Source of the DNA: Minwuia sp048007105
Lineage (GTDB): Bacteria > Pseudomonadota > Alphaproteobacteria > Minwuiales > Minwuiaceae
Reading direction: 5' to 3'
Assembly (NCBI RefSeq): GCF_048007105.1
Contig: NZ_CP180352.1
Location: 1,302,001-1,366,000, forward strand
Length of the DNA stretch: 64,000 nt
Below, piece by piece: positions 35,638 through 44,154 of this stretch. The stretch's first letter is position 1, and each line of letters starts with the position of its first letter. A program made the position numbers and the translations under genes. The notes beneath the pieces were generated by a model, which worked only from the letters and a program-made list of their open reading frames with translations, ran no database searches and was not told the origin of the DNA.

Positions 35638-36057
35638 TTGCAGCAGCATCTCGACGAACTGGTCTTCCGCACGCCGGGCCGTGGCCTCCACGAGATTACC
35701 CGTGACGTCGCCGGCTGGTGTGGCGGTACCGGTGTGGTCGAGGGACTGCTGAACCTTTACATCCGCCATACATCGGCCTCGCTGACCATTCAGGAGAACG
35801 CCGATCCGGACGTCGTCCGCGATCTGGACGACTTCTTCGGGCGCCTCGTTGCCGACGATCCCGCGCTGTACCGCCATACCGCCGAAGGCCCCGACGACAT
35901 GCCGGCTCATATCCGCTCGGCGCTGACCCAGACCAGCCTCGCCATCCCGGTGGCGGGCGGCCGGCCCCTGCTGGGCACGTGGCAGGGCGTCTATCTGTTC
36001 GAACACCGGGTCCGACCGCATGACCGGCGCGTGGCGCTGCACCTGATGGGGGAATAG
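35638..36057 (+). CDS. YjbQ/UPF0047 family protein
   Basis: The 139-residue protein is a YjbQ (UPF0047) homologue. Signature residues are YIRHTSASLTIQENADPDV (His44, Asn54, Asp56) and GTWQGVYLFEHR near the C-terminus. The family has been described as having weak thiamine-phosphate synthase activity and its true role is unclear. The start is a TTG at 35638 after a G-rich stretch. The next gene starts three bases after its stop. Confidence 0.88.
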   Translation: MQQHLDELVFRTPGRGLHEITRDVAGWCGGTGVVEGLLNLYIRHTSASLTIQENADPDVVRDLDDFFGRLVADDPALYRHTAEGPDDMPAHIRSALTQTSLAIPVAGGRPLLGTWQGVYLFEHRVRPHDRRVALHLMGE

Positions 36058-36059
36058 GC

Positions 36060-37226
36060 ATGGATCACGAAGCCGTCGCGGACTGGCTGCTGTCGCGGGC
36101 GCGCGAAATGCCGGACATGCTGACCTTCGCCGAGCAGTTCCGCCAGCGGCTGCTGGAAGCCGGACTCGACTTCCAGCGCTTCTCGCTCGGATACCAGACG
36201 CTGCATCCCGAGATCGCGGCGCTGGCCTTTGTCTGGGAAGAACCGATGGCGGCGGTGAGCCAGTACACGGTCGGCCTCGAGATTCAGGGCTCAAGCCATT
36301 ACCTGGTCAGCCCGGTCCGTATCATCCACGAGGGCGGGGACATGGTCCGCTGCCGTCTGGAAGGCGACGATCCGGATCTGGAATACGCCTTTCTCGAAGG
36401 CCTGATGGCGAACGGCTACACCGACTACCTGATGCTCGGCGTGCCGCTGTCAGGCCGCCGGCACGGGCCGCTGATGGTCTGCAGCCGGCGTCCGGGTGGC
36501 TTCAGCGATGCCGAGATCGAGGGCCTGAAATCGCTCCGCAGCCTTCTGGGCCTGCACATCGAGATCCATGCCAGCCATCACCTCGCCGGGTCGCTGCTCG
36601 ACGTCTATATCGGCCATGGCACCGGCGAGCGGGTCCTGGCCGGCGCCATCCGCCGCGGCAGCGTCCAGCGCATCAATGCGGCGCTGCTGTTCTGCGACCT
36701 CCGCGATTTCACGGCGCTTTCCGAGCGGCTGCCGCGGGATTTCATCGTCCGCGTGCTGAACGACTATTTCGGCGAAGTCGGCGCGGCGGTCGACGATCAG
36801 GGCGGCGAGATCCTGAAGTTCATCGGCGATGCGGCGCTGGCCATCTTCCCGGTCGAGGACGGCGCGCGGCGTGCGGCCTGCGACCGGGCGATGGCGGCGG
36901 CGCGGGGCATGCTGGATCGCATCGTCGGGCTCAATGCGCGCCGTGCCGGCGAAGACAAGTCGGCGCTGGAGATCGGCATCGGGCTGCATGTCGGCGAGGT
37001 CTGGTACGGCAATATCGGCGCTGCCGAACGGCTGGACTTCACCGTCATCGGACCGGCGGTGAACCGCGCCGCCCGGCTGGAGAAGCTGGCCGGCGAACTC
37101 GGCGAGACAGTGCTTGTCTCCGCGGATTTCGCCGACACCTGCAGCGCGGCCTTCGACAGGGTCGGCGCGTTTCCGCTGAAGGGGATCGAGGGCGACACGC
37201 CGGCCTATCGGCCGGTGTCGTCCTGA
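36060..37226 (+). CDS. class III adenylate/guanylate cyclase with an N-terminal sensory-type region
   Basis: The 388-residue protein carries a class III cyclase domain at about residues 205-388: ALLFCDLRDFTALSERLP (metal-binding Asp), GEILKFIGDAALAIFP and IGIGLHVGEVWYGNIG. The N-terminal ~190 residues look like a GAF/PAS-type ligand-binding region and lack membrane segments, so it is a soluble cyclase. It is cotranscribed with yjbQ. Such cyclases often bear a small ligand domain that senses a metabolite; the ligand is not known. Confidence 0.9.
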   Translation: MDHEAVADWLLSRAREMPDMLTFAEQFRQRLLEAGLDFQRFSLGYQTLHPEIAALAFVWEEPMAAVSQYTVGLEIQGSSHYLVSPVRIIHEGGDMVRCRLEGDDPDLEYAFLEGLMANGYTDYLMLGVPLSGRRHGPLMVCSRRPGGFSDAEIEGLKSLRSLLGLHIEIHASHHLAGSLLDVYIGHGTGERVLAGAIRRGSVQRINAALLFCDLRDFTALSERLPRDFIVRVLNDYFGEVGAAVDDQGGEILKFIGDAALAIFPVEDGARRAACDRAMAAARGMLDRIVGLNARRAGEDKSALEIGIGLHVGEVWYGNIGAAERLDFTVIGPAVNRAARLEKLAGELGETVLVSADFADTCSAAFDRVGAFPLKGIEGDTPAYRPVSS

Positions 37227-37250
37227 GGCTGCGGACAGTCCCACTCTGTT

Positions 37251-37332
37251 GCCCCCGGGCCTGACCCGGGGGCCTCACCGTGCAACCGCCGCGGCGTTGC
37301 GGTCTCAGGTCCCCGGGTCAGGCCCGGGGACG
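37251..37332. repeat. large palindromic repeat between cyclase and thiolase genes
   Basis: Arms of about 24 bases with core CCCGGGCCTGACCCGGG (left, 37251-37274) and GGGTCAGGCCCGGGGAC (right, ending near 37331) are inverted and match at all but two positions. An inner, roughly palindromic GCAACCGCCGCGGC lies between. The whole could fold into one long hairpin. It is a GC-rich relative of the 30552-30618 element. Confidence 0.75.
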
Positions 37333-37351
37333 GCAGCGTGAGAACGAAAAA

Positions 37352-37381
37352 GGCCGCCCGGCGAACCGGACGGCCTCTCTT
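37352..37381 (+). terminator. hairpin with T-rich tail after the cyclase gene
   Basis: GGCCGCCCGG (37352-37361) pairs with CCGGACGGCC (37366-37375) with one mismatch and loop CGAA, followed by a T-rich stretch, TCTCTT. It is a probable terminator for the yjbQ-cyclase unit. Confidence 0.6.
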
Positions 37382-37453
37382 CAGACCCTGGCGGGCGTGC
37401 GGAACGACCGAACCGGCCGACCCCGTCCCGCTACCTCGCCGGAAACGCCTGAG

Positions 37454-37500
37454 CCGCCCGTCTGGCCGACCCAACCATCCCCAGACGGGCGGTTTCTGTT
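37454..37500. terminator. inverted repeat downstream of the thiolase gene
   Basis: A 12-bp inverted repeat (37454-37465 with 37481-37492) has a 15-base loop. The rightward side is followed by TTTCTGTT and the leftward side lies just past the thiolase stop, so it may serve either strand. Confidence 0.5.
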
Positions 37501-38683
37501 ACGCGACCTCGAACAGGCCCGCAGCGCCCTGGCCGCCGCCAATGCACATGGTGCAGACGACATACTTGGAGCCGCGGCGCTTGCCCTCGATCAGGGCGTG
37601 GCCGACCATGCGCGCGCCCGACATGCCGAAGGGATGGCCGATGGAGATCGCGCCGCCATTGACGTTCAGGATCTCGTTCGGAATGCCCAGCTGGTCGCGG
37701 CTGTAGAGCACCTGCACCGCGAAAGCCTCGTTCAGCTCCCACAGGTCGATGTCGTCCATCTTCAGGCCGGTGCGCTCCAGCAGCTTCGGCACGGCGTAGA
37801 TCGGGCCGATGCCCATCTCGTCCGGCTCCAGGCCGGCGACGGCGAAGCCGCGGAAGTAGCCCAGCGGCTGCAGGCCCTTCTTCTCGGCCACCTTCGCGTT
37901 CATCACCACCGCGGCGGAGGCGCCGTCGGAAAGCTGCGAGGCGTTGCCCGCGGTGATGAAGCCGTCATCGCCGACCACCGGCTTCAGGCTGGCCAGCCCT
38001 TCCATGTTGGTGTCGGCGCGGTTGCCCTCGTCCTTCTCCAGCGTGACCTTCACTTCGGAGGTCTCGCCGGTCTGCTTGTCGGTGACGATCTTGACCGTCT
38101 CCATCGGCACGATCTCGTCATCGAACTTGCCGGCCTGCTGTGCGGCGGCGGTGCGCATCTGCGACTGCAGGCCGTACTCGTCCTGATACTCGCGGGTGAC
38201 GTTGTAGCGCTTGGCCACGGTCTCCGCAGTCTGGATCATCGAGTGGTAGATGCCCGGATGGGTCTTCACCAGCCATTCGTCCTGGCTGCGGTAGCGGTTG
38301 GCATGCTCGGTCTGCACCAGGCTGACCGATTCCAGGCCGCCGGCGACCAGCACGTCAGCCTCGTCGGCGATGATGCGCTGGCTGGCCATGGCGATGGTCT
38401 GCAGGCCCGACGAGCAGAAGCGGTTCACGGTGGCGCCCGGCACGGAAACCGGCAGGCCGGCGCGCAGCGCGATCTGGCGGGCGATGTTGCCGCCGGTGGT
38501 GCCTTCGGGATTGGCGCAACCCATCAGCACGTCTTCGACTTCGCCGCCTTCGATGCCAGCGCGTTCGACGGCGTGCTTGACGACGTGACCGCCCATCTCG
38601 GCGCCGCCGGTGTTGTTGAAGGCGCCGCGATAGGCCTTGCCGATCGGCGTACGCGCCGTCGAAACGATGACTGCTTCGTTCAT
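37499..38683 (-). CDS. acetyl-CoA C-acyltransferase (thiolase)
   Basis: The 394-residue protein is a thiolase. The nucleophile is Cys90 in NRFCSSGLQT, the active-site His is His350 in GHPFGMSGARM, and Cys380 lies in CTMCIGGGQGAAG, all in the expected places. Biosynthetic thiolases (PhaA) and degradative ones (FadA) share this layout; the FSSGLQ-type context and neighbouring enoyl-CoA hydratase point to beta-oxidation. It follows the hydratase gene in the same leftward direction. Confidence 0.93.
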   Translation of the reverse strand: MNEAVIVSTARTPIGKAYRGAFNNTGGAEMGGHVVKHAVERAGIEGGEVEDVLMGCANPEGTTGGNIARQIALRAGLPVSVPGATVNRFCSSGLQTIAMASQRIIADEADVLVAGGLESVSLVQTEHANRYRSQDEWLVKTHPGIYHSMIQTAETVAKRYNVTREYQDEYGLQSQMRTAAAQQAGKFDDEIVPMETVKIVTDKQTGETSEVKVTLEKDEGNRADTNMEGLASLKPVVGDDGFITAGNASQLSDGASAAVVMNAKVAEKKGLQPLGYFRGFAVAGLEPDEMGIGPIYAVPKLLERTGLKMDDIDLWELNEAFAVQVLYSRDQLGIPNEILNVNGGAISIGHPFGMSGARMVGHALIEGKRRGSKYVVCTMCIGGGQGAAGLFEVA

Positions 38684-38783
38684 GTGATTTCTCCCCTGTC
38701 GGCGGACGGCACGGTCCGCAAGTCAATCCTGCCGCGGAACATAACGCGGCGCATGGTCAAAGTCATGGCACAGAAACGGTGTC

Positions 38784-39581
38784 TCAGCGCCCGGTGAATT
38801 TGGCCTTCCGCTTCTCGACAAAGGCGGCGACGCCTTCGCGGTAGTCTTCGCGGGCGGCGCAGGAGGCGAACATCTCGCCTTCCATCTGCAGCTGGCTTTC
38901 GAACTCGTTCTGCTGGCTGCGGTACATCAGCTTCTTGGCCTGGCCGTAGACGAAGGTCGGACCGTTGGCGAGGCGGGTCGCCAGCTTGGTCGTCTCGGCG
39001 TCCAGATCGGCGTCCGGCACGACGAAGTTGACCAGCCCGTGGTCGGCCATCTGCTGCGCCGTGAAGCGGTCGCCCAGCAGGGTCATCTCCATGGTTTTCT
39101 TGATGCCCAGAGCGCGCGGCAGGTGATAGCTGGCCGAGCCGTCCGGCGTGGTGCCGATATGGCAGTAGGCCAGGGTGAAGAAGGCGCTCTCCTCGGCGAT
39201 GATCAGGTCGCAGGCCGCCGCGACCGAGACGCCCGCGCCGGCCGCCGCGCCGCGCACCTTGGCGACGATCGGCTTGGGCATGCGCCGCATGGAGAACATG
39301 ATCGGATGCAGGTTGTGGATCCGGTTGACGAAGTAGTTCTCGATCTCCGCGCCCGAGGCGGTCTTGAGATATTCGTGCATGTTCTTGACGTCGCCGCCGG
39401 CCATGAAGTGGTCGCCCGCGCCCTGCAGCACGATGCAGCGGACCGTGTCGTCGCGCTCCAGCTCGTGGAACGTCTCCGACATCATCGCCCGCATGTCCAT
39501 CGACAGCGCGTTGCGCGCGTCGGGCCGGTTCATCGTCACGGTGGCGATGCCGCCGTCGATGCTGGTTTCCAGATCAGCCAT
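38784..39581 (-). CDS. enoyl-CoA hydratase/isomerase family protein
   Basis: The 265-residue crotonase-family protein has the oxyanion segments GAGDHFMAGGDV and RGAAAGAGVSVAAACDLI and the later CHIGTTPDGSASYHLPR. The usual hydratase Glu of the GCEL position is absent, leaving the downstream Asp, a pattern of isomerase-like members. It is about 100 bases upstream of the thiolase gene on the same strand and probably acts with it in acyl-CoA breakdown. Confidence 0.88.
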   Translation of the reverse strand: MADLETSIDGGIATVTMNRPDARNALSMDMRAMMSETFHELERDDTVRCIVLQGAGDHFMAGGDVKNMHEYLKTASGAEIENYFVNRIHNLHPIMFSMRRMPKPIVAKVRGAAAGAGVSVAAACDLIIAEESAFFTLAYCHIGTTPDGSASYHLPRALGIKKTMEMTLLGDRFTAQQMADHGLVNFVVPDADLDAETTKLATRLANGPTFVYGQAKKLMYRSQQNEFESQLQMEGEMFASCAAREDYREGVAAFVEKRKAKFTGR

Positions 39582-39646
39582 CCTGTCCTCCCCTGATGAG
39601 ATGCTGAGCTGGATTTAGCACCTGCAGAGCCGGTTTTGTCACCCCA

Positions 39647-40633
39647 TCAACGGCGGACCGGCCTTGCGTCCCGCCGGACCCTGCCCCGGCGCCGTTCTCG
39701 CGCGAGGATGTAGAGGCCCGCGCCGAGGATCAGCGCCATGCCGGCCAGTCCCCGCAGGTCGGGCGTCTCGTGAAAGATCAGGAACCCCCATAGTGTCGCC
39801 AGTGGCAGGGCGACGTATTCGAACGGCGCGACCGTCGCCGCCGATGCAACCCGATAGGCCTGGCTGAGCGCATAGGCGACGCCGGCCGAGATCACGCCCA
39901 GCGCGGCGAAGACCGGCCAGTCGTCGACGGGCGGCCAGACCCAGACGCGGAAGATGAAGATCAGGCTGGGATTGTCGGTCTCTTCGGCGAGACGGCCGTC
40001 GCCGACGACAAGGAAGAACCCGAGGCTGACAACGATGAAGATGGTCTGGATGTAGACCGCCATGGCCGAGGCGCGGGCGCTGGCGCCCAGCTTCCGCGTC
40101 ATGATCTGGAAGGAAGCGTAGGTGAAGGCGGCGACAATGGGCAGCAGCGCCACGAGCAGTCCGGGGCCTTCGCCGCCGCGGCCCAGCGGGTTCAGCATCA
40201 CGACCACGCCTGCGAACCCGGCGATCACGGCGCCGATGCGGCGGATACCGACGCTTTCTCCCAGGATCACGACCGAGAGCAGCGTGATGAACAGCGGCGC
40301 GACGAAGAAGATCGCCGTTGCCTCGCCGATCGGCATCGCGGCCAGCGCCATGAAGAAGGTCAGGTTGGCGACGACGATCAGCAGGCCGCGGAGAATGTGC
40401 AGGATCGGCCGGTCGGTCTTCAGGATGCGCCAGCCGCCCTCGAACTGGACCATCACCAGGCTGAAGCAGATGCCGACGAGCGAGCGGACCAGCACGATCT
40501 GGTGCAGCGGATAGCCGTCCGAGAGGTATTTCACCAGCACATCGTTCACCGAGATCATCGACATCCCGGCCAGGATGAAGACGATTCCGGCGAGCGGGCG
40601 GTTGGTCTCGTCGTAGGCGGCGGTGTTGGTCAT
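39647..40633 (-). CDS. EamA/DMT-superfamily transporter
   Basis: The 328-residue protein has ten predicted helices in two EamA repeats. The first repeat has AGIVFILAGMSMISVNDVLVKYLS and FVAPLFITLLSVVILGESVGIRRIG, and the second FEYVALPLATLWGFLIFHETPDL. It opens with a cytoplasmic MTNTAAYDETNRP. Substrate is unknown; relatives move amino acids, nucleotides or S-adenosylmethionine. It is separate from the hydratase gene by 65 bases. Confidence 0.85.
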   Translation of the reverse strand: MTNTAAYDETNRPLAGIVFILAGMSMISVNDVLVKYLSDGYPLHQIVLVRSLVGICFSLVMVQFEGGWRILKTDRPILHILRGLLIVVANLTFFMALAAMPIGEATAIFFVAPLFITLLSVVILGESVGIRRIGAVIAGFAGVVVMLNPLGRGGEGPGLLVALLPIVAAFTYASFQIMTRKLGASARASAMAVYIQTIFIVVSLGFFLVVGDGRLAEETDNPSLIFIFRVWVWPPVDDWPVFAALGVISAGVAYALSQAYRVASAATVAPFEYVALPLATLWGFLIFHETPDLRGLAGMALILGAGLYILARERRRGRVRRDARPVRR

Positions 40634-40773
40634 GGCAGGCTCCCCGCTCCCCTATATCCCCATCGGGACGGGAGCGGTATCGGGGAAGCGGCCGGTCGTG
40701 ACGCGAACCGGCCGCCATGTTGCAGTGCAGCGCCGTGGTGCTAGGCTACACCGACGCGTGAGGGGGAACGGTC

Positions 40774-41082
40774 ATGAGCGCCTATGTCATCGCACAGGTC
40801 CGGGTCGACGATCCGGCCGCCTACCAGAAATATCTCGCCGGCTTCTGGCCCCTGCTGGAGAAGCACGGCGGCGAACTTCTGACGATCTCGGCGGACGAGA
40901 CTGAGGTGCTGGAGGGCGACTGGGCGCTGCCGCAGACCGTCGTGATGCGGTTCCCCAGCCGTCAGGCCGCGGTCGACTGGTACAGCGATCCGGCCTATCA
41001 AGCGCTGTCAGAACACCGGCGCGGGTCGTCGGCGACGAACATGGTCATCGTCCGAGGCATCGAGGCGACAGGCGGCGGCTGA
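40774..41082 (+). CDS. DUF1330 domain protein
   Basis: The 102-residue protein fits DUF1330, a ferredoxin-like (dimeric alpha/beta barrel) family. Typical segments are AYVIAQVRVDDPAAYQKYLAGF, EVLEGDW, VVMRFPSRQAAVDWYSDPAYQAL and a closing NMVIVRGI. Function of the family is unknown. It is transcribed alone, divergently from the EamA gene. Confidence 0.9.
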   Translation: MSAYVIAQVRVDDPAAYQKYLAGFWPLLEKHGGELLTISADETEVLEGDWALPQTVVMRFPSRQAAVDWYSDPAYQALSEHRRGSSATNMVIVRGIEATGGG

Positions 41083-41135
41083 CCCTGCTCAAGCCGCCAG
41101 ACCGGCGCTCAGCACAGGACCGCCGGACCAGTTTT

Positions 41136-41837
41136 TCAACCGGCACCTCTGCATCGTTCCGCCAGCATGATGAAACCTGCATAGTCACCAGTTGCACTGA
41201 AATCGATGAGTTCCTTCGAGCGTGCCGAACTCGCGCGGACAAGTGCGGTCACCGGGACATCAACCACGCCTGGAGGCACGTTGAATCCAAGCGGACGCTG
41301 CTTCCATGCGTAGTCCGCGATCATCAGCGAAAAGCAGCGCTTTATCTCTGCCAGGGATCCGAGTTCGGAGGCCATGGCATCAAAACGTTTCGGGCCGGAA
41401 GTGCTATGGCTTACCGGCTGAACCGTTCGGGGATAAAAAGATCTCACTTCGTTTCTGCGGATCCACTCGTTGACGATAATTGTGCGATCGAGACGATTCC
41501 CGGCATCAGATACGTATTCGAAGACCACCTCATTGACGAACAAATCGCCGTCGCCATTGTTCAAGAAGGTAAGCTTGGAGCGCCCTGGAGCCTCGCGGGC
41601 GACATACTCATAGATATCGATGCCTTCCTCGTAGAACAGAGCTCTCAATGCCTGCGGCCACAGCGAGATCGCAATTGTCAGGATGCCCAGGACAACTGAA
41701 AGCGTAGAGAGGATTGCGCCCCAGCGTTTGAAATGGCGAACAGCGGCTCGTTGGTCAGTGCCGCAGACTGAACAGATCCTGCTTTCGGGATGAATCTCTG
41801 AAATGCAGAACTGGCATTGGACGCGGTCTGGTGGCAT
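41136..41837 (-). CDS. zinc-ribbon membrane protein of unknown function
   Basis: The 233-residue protein begins with two CxxC knuckles (Cys8/Cys11 and Cys22/Cys25), a likely zinc ribbon, then a basic stretch and one membrane helix at about 41-60 (ILSTLSVVLGILTIAISLW). The rest (about 170 residues) is hydrophilic, probably periplasmic, with a strand-rich opening KLTFLNNGDGDLFVNEVVFEYVS. The DNA is visibly richer in A/T codons than its neighbours, which suggests later acquisition. I do not recognise a family. Confidence 0.72.
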   Translation of the reverse strand: MPPDRVQCQFCISEIHPESRICSVCGTDQRAAVRHFKRWGAILSTLSVVLGILTIAISLWPQALRALFYEEGIDIYEYVAREAPGRSKLTFLNNGDGDLFVNEVVFEYVSDAGNRLDRTIIVNEWIRRNEVRSFYPRTVQPVSHSTSGPKRFDAMASELGSLAEIKRCFSLMIADYAWKQRPLGFNVPPGVVDVPVTALVRASSARSKELIDFSATGDYAGFIMLAERCRGAG

Positions 41838-41863
41838 CTCCCGTTAGCCTGAAGATTTCCCGC

Positions 41864-42757
41864 TCAGGCGGCCAGCGCGGCCTCGGTCTCCGGATCGCCT
41901 GCGATCCGGCTGTGCCACATGCGGCGCGCCATGGTGAAGGGCCAGGGGGTCGCCTGGTGCATCAGGCGGCGGTTGTCCCAGATCACCGCGTCGCCCGCTT
42001 CCCACTGGTGGTGGTAGATGCGCGGCGGCTGGCAGGCGAAGGCCACCAGATCGTTCAGCAGCTTCTCGGATTCCGCCGGGTCCATGCCGATGATGTCGTA
42101 GGCGTGGCGGCCGACCAGCAGGTTCTTCCGCCCCGTCTCCGGGTGCACCTTGACCAGCGGGCGGATCGAGACCGGGCCGTCATGCAGGCCGTAGCCGCCA
42201 TAGGTCTGGCCGGAATCGTCATCGATGTTCACCTTGCCGTCCTTCACCGGCTTCGTCTCGTGGCCGACCTTGCTCTGCGAATAGTGCAGCGAGTGATGGG
42301 CGCGCAGTCCCTCGATCTTCCGCTTCGTCGCATCGTCGAGCGCGTCATAGGCCGCGCGCATGTCGGCAAAGCCGGTGGCGCCGCCTTCCGACGGGACGAT
42401 TTCGGCCGAGAACACCGCGCCCTTGGCCTGCACCGGCATGTAGGTGCTGTCGTGATGCCAGCCCATGTTGCCCCGGTTGACCTTCATCATGTCGTCGGAG
42501 CCGTCGTCGGGCCGCAGCGAGCCGTCCTTCTTCATGTTGCCGATCTCGGCCATGTCGAATTCCAGATCGCCGAAGCGCCTGGCGAAGGCGATCTGGTCGC
42601 CCTTGTCGAGAAACTGGCCCGGCATGATCAGCAGGCCGTATTCCAGCCACTGCCGATACAGTTCGGCGAAGTCCTCGTCGGAAATGGAAGCGAGCTTCAC
42701 GCCGGTTACCCGGGCGCCGAAGCTGATGCCGTCCAGCGGTTCGAAAGTCATGCCCAT
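41864..42757 (-). CDS. TauD/TfdA family 2-oxoglutarate-dependent dioxygenase
   Basis: The 297-residue enzyme has the iron triad of this family: His101 and Asp103 in GWHHDSTYM and distal His267 in NRRLMHQATPW, with Arg279 nearby for 2-oxoglutarate. Family members hydroxylate a carbon next to a sulfonate, ether or carnitine-like group. The ATG at 42757 follows a GGAGGA ribosome site seven bases away; another ATG at 42778 is less likely. It lies between the zinc-ribbon gene and the cytochrome P450 gene. Confidence 0.88.
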   Translation of the reverse strand: MGMTFEPLDGISFGARVTGVKLASISDEDFAELYRQWLEYGLLIMPGQFLDKGDQIAFARRFGDLEFDMAEIGNMKKDGSLRPDDGSDDMMKVNRGNMGWHHDSTYMPVQAKGAVFSAEIVPSEGGATGFADMRAAYDALDDATKRKIEGLRAHHSLHYSQSKVGHETKPVKDGKVNIDDDSGQTYGGYGLHDGPVSIRPLVKVHPETGRKNLLVGRHAYDIIGMDPAESEKLLNDLVAFACQPPRIYHHQWEAGDAVIWDNRRLMHQATPWPFTMARRMWHSRIAGDPETEAALAA

Positions 42758-42859
42758 GCCGTCATCCTCCCGCGTCATGCAACTGACTTAATATTCTGCC
42801 GCAGCCGCCCGCGGGTGTGAAGCCGGACCGCGCGATGCCGGCCATGCACGGGCGGGTGT

Positions 42860-44074
42860 TCAGACCGGAAAGGCGACCGGAATGTTGCGTGGTCCGCGGA
42901 CCTGCCCGCCGGCCCAGGTGACGGCATCCGGATCGGTGAGCTCGAATTCCGGAATACGGTCGAACCAGGCCTTCAGCGCCACCTCCATTTCCATACGCGC
43001 GAGGTTGGAGCCGGCGCAGCGGTGGATGCCGATGCCGAAGGCGATGTGGCGGTTCTTCTCCCGGTCGAGGACGACCTCGTCCGCGCGCTCGAAGATGTCC
43101 GGGTCCCGGTTCGCGGCGGGAAAGCTCAGCAGGATGCGGTCGCCCTTCTGGAAAGTGATGCCGTCATGGGTGACCTCTTCCTGGGCCACACGGGCCATGG
43201 TGACCGGCGAATAGAAGCGCAGCAGTTCCTCGATGGCGGTCGGCCAGAGTTCCGGTTCGGCGGCCATGCGGCGGCGGTCCTCCGGGTGGCCGGCGAAATG
43301 CAGCAGCGCCGCGCCGATGGACGACCAGGTCGTGTCGATGCCGGCGACGAACAGCAGGTTGCAGATGCCGACGAGCACCTTGTCGGACAGCGGTTCGCCG
43401 TCGAAATCCTTCTCCAGCAATTGCGAGATCAGGTCGTTTTCGCCGGGGTTCTGCCGGCGCTCATGCACCAGTTCCCTGAAGAAGTCGCGGATGGCGCGGC
43501 GGTTCCGCTTCAGCGAATCCAGATCGCGCTGCCCGATCTCGAGCACGCCGCGCACCCAGCCGAGGAACTCGTCGTTCCGCGACGGGTCGATGCCGAGCAT
43601 GTGGCCGATGGTGCGGCTCGGGATCTCCTGGGCGTACTCCACCGCCGCGTCGGCATGGCCGCGGTCCGCGAACCGGTCGATCAGCTCATGGCAGAGCGTC
43701 TCGACAAAGGGCCGACGTTCGGCCACGGCCTTCGGCGTGAAGAAGGGCAGGATCAGCCGGCGGTAGGCGATCTGGTCCGGCGGGTCCGAGGTGATCGGCG
43801 GCGCCTCCAGCGCGTTGTAGTCGGTCAGCTCTTCCTTGCCGGGCGGCGGCGGGATGACGCCGGGCTGCTTCGATGACAGCTCCGGCACCATCTTCACCAG
43901 CGCCTGCATGTCGGCATAGCGCGTCGGCAGCCAGCTGCTGGCGCGGCGGTCGGTGTGCGCGATGGGACAACGGCCGCGGAGATCGCGCCACACCGGCGCC
44001 GGGTCCTTCACGTAGCTGTCGTCCAGAATGTCGAAATCGGTGGCCCAGTCGCCGACGGGTTCCTTGCCGCTCAT
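42860..44074 (-). CDS. cytochrome P450
   Basis: The 404-residue protein is a bacterial P450. The oxygen-binding I-helix is AGIDTTW (residues 244-250), the ExxR pair is Glu283 and Arg286, and the heme loop is FGIGIHRCAGSNLARME with Cys353 as ligand. No membrane anchor is seen, so it needs a separate ferredoxin and reductase, neither of which lies nearby. The start at 44074 (MSGKEP) is preceded by GGGGAGGAGA; an upstream start at 44119 is less likely. The substrate is unknown. Confidence 0.92.
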   Translation of the reverse strand: MSGKEPVGDWATDFDILDDSYVKDPAPVWRDLRGRCPIAHTDRRASSWLPTRYADMQALVKMVPELSSKQPGVIPPPPGKEELTDYNALEAPPITSDPPDQIAYRRLILPFFTPKAVAERRPFVETLCHELIDRFADRGHADAAVEYAQEIPSRTIGHMLGIDPSRNDEFLGWVRGVLEIGQRDLDSLKRNRRAIRDFFRELVHERRQNPGENDLISQLLEKDFDGEPLSDKVLVGICNLLFVAGIDTTWSSIGAALLHFAGHPEDRRRMAAEPELWPTAIEELLRFYSPVTMARVAQEEVTHDGITFQKGDRILLSFPAANRDPDIFERADEVVLDREKNRHIAFGIGIHRCAGSNLARMEMEVALKAWFDRIPEFELTDPDAVTWAGGQVRGPRNIPVAFPV

Positions 44075-44154
44075 GTTCCGTATCTCCTCCCCAGAAGAAC
44101 AGGCTGACGACTCTGCCACAGATTACGTTCGCGTCAATCTGACTCGCAACGGGC

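Noticed and set aside
37227..37498. Small coding gene between the cyclase and thiolase genes
   Set aside because: The stretch is occupied by a large palindrome and two further inverted repeats; open frames there are by-products of the repeats.
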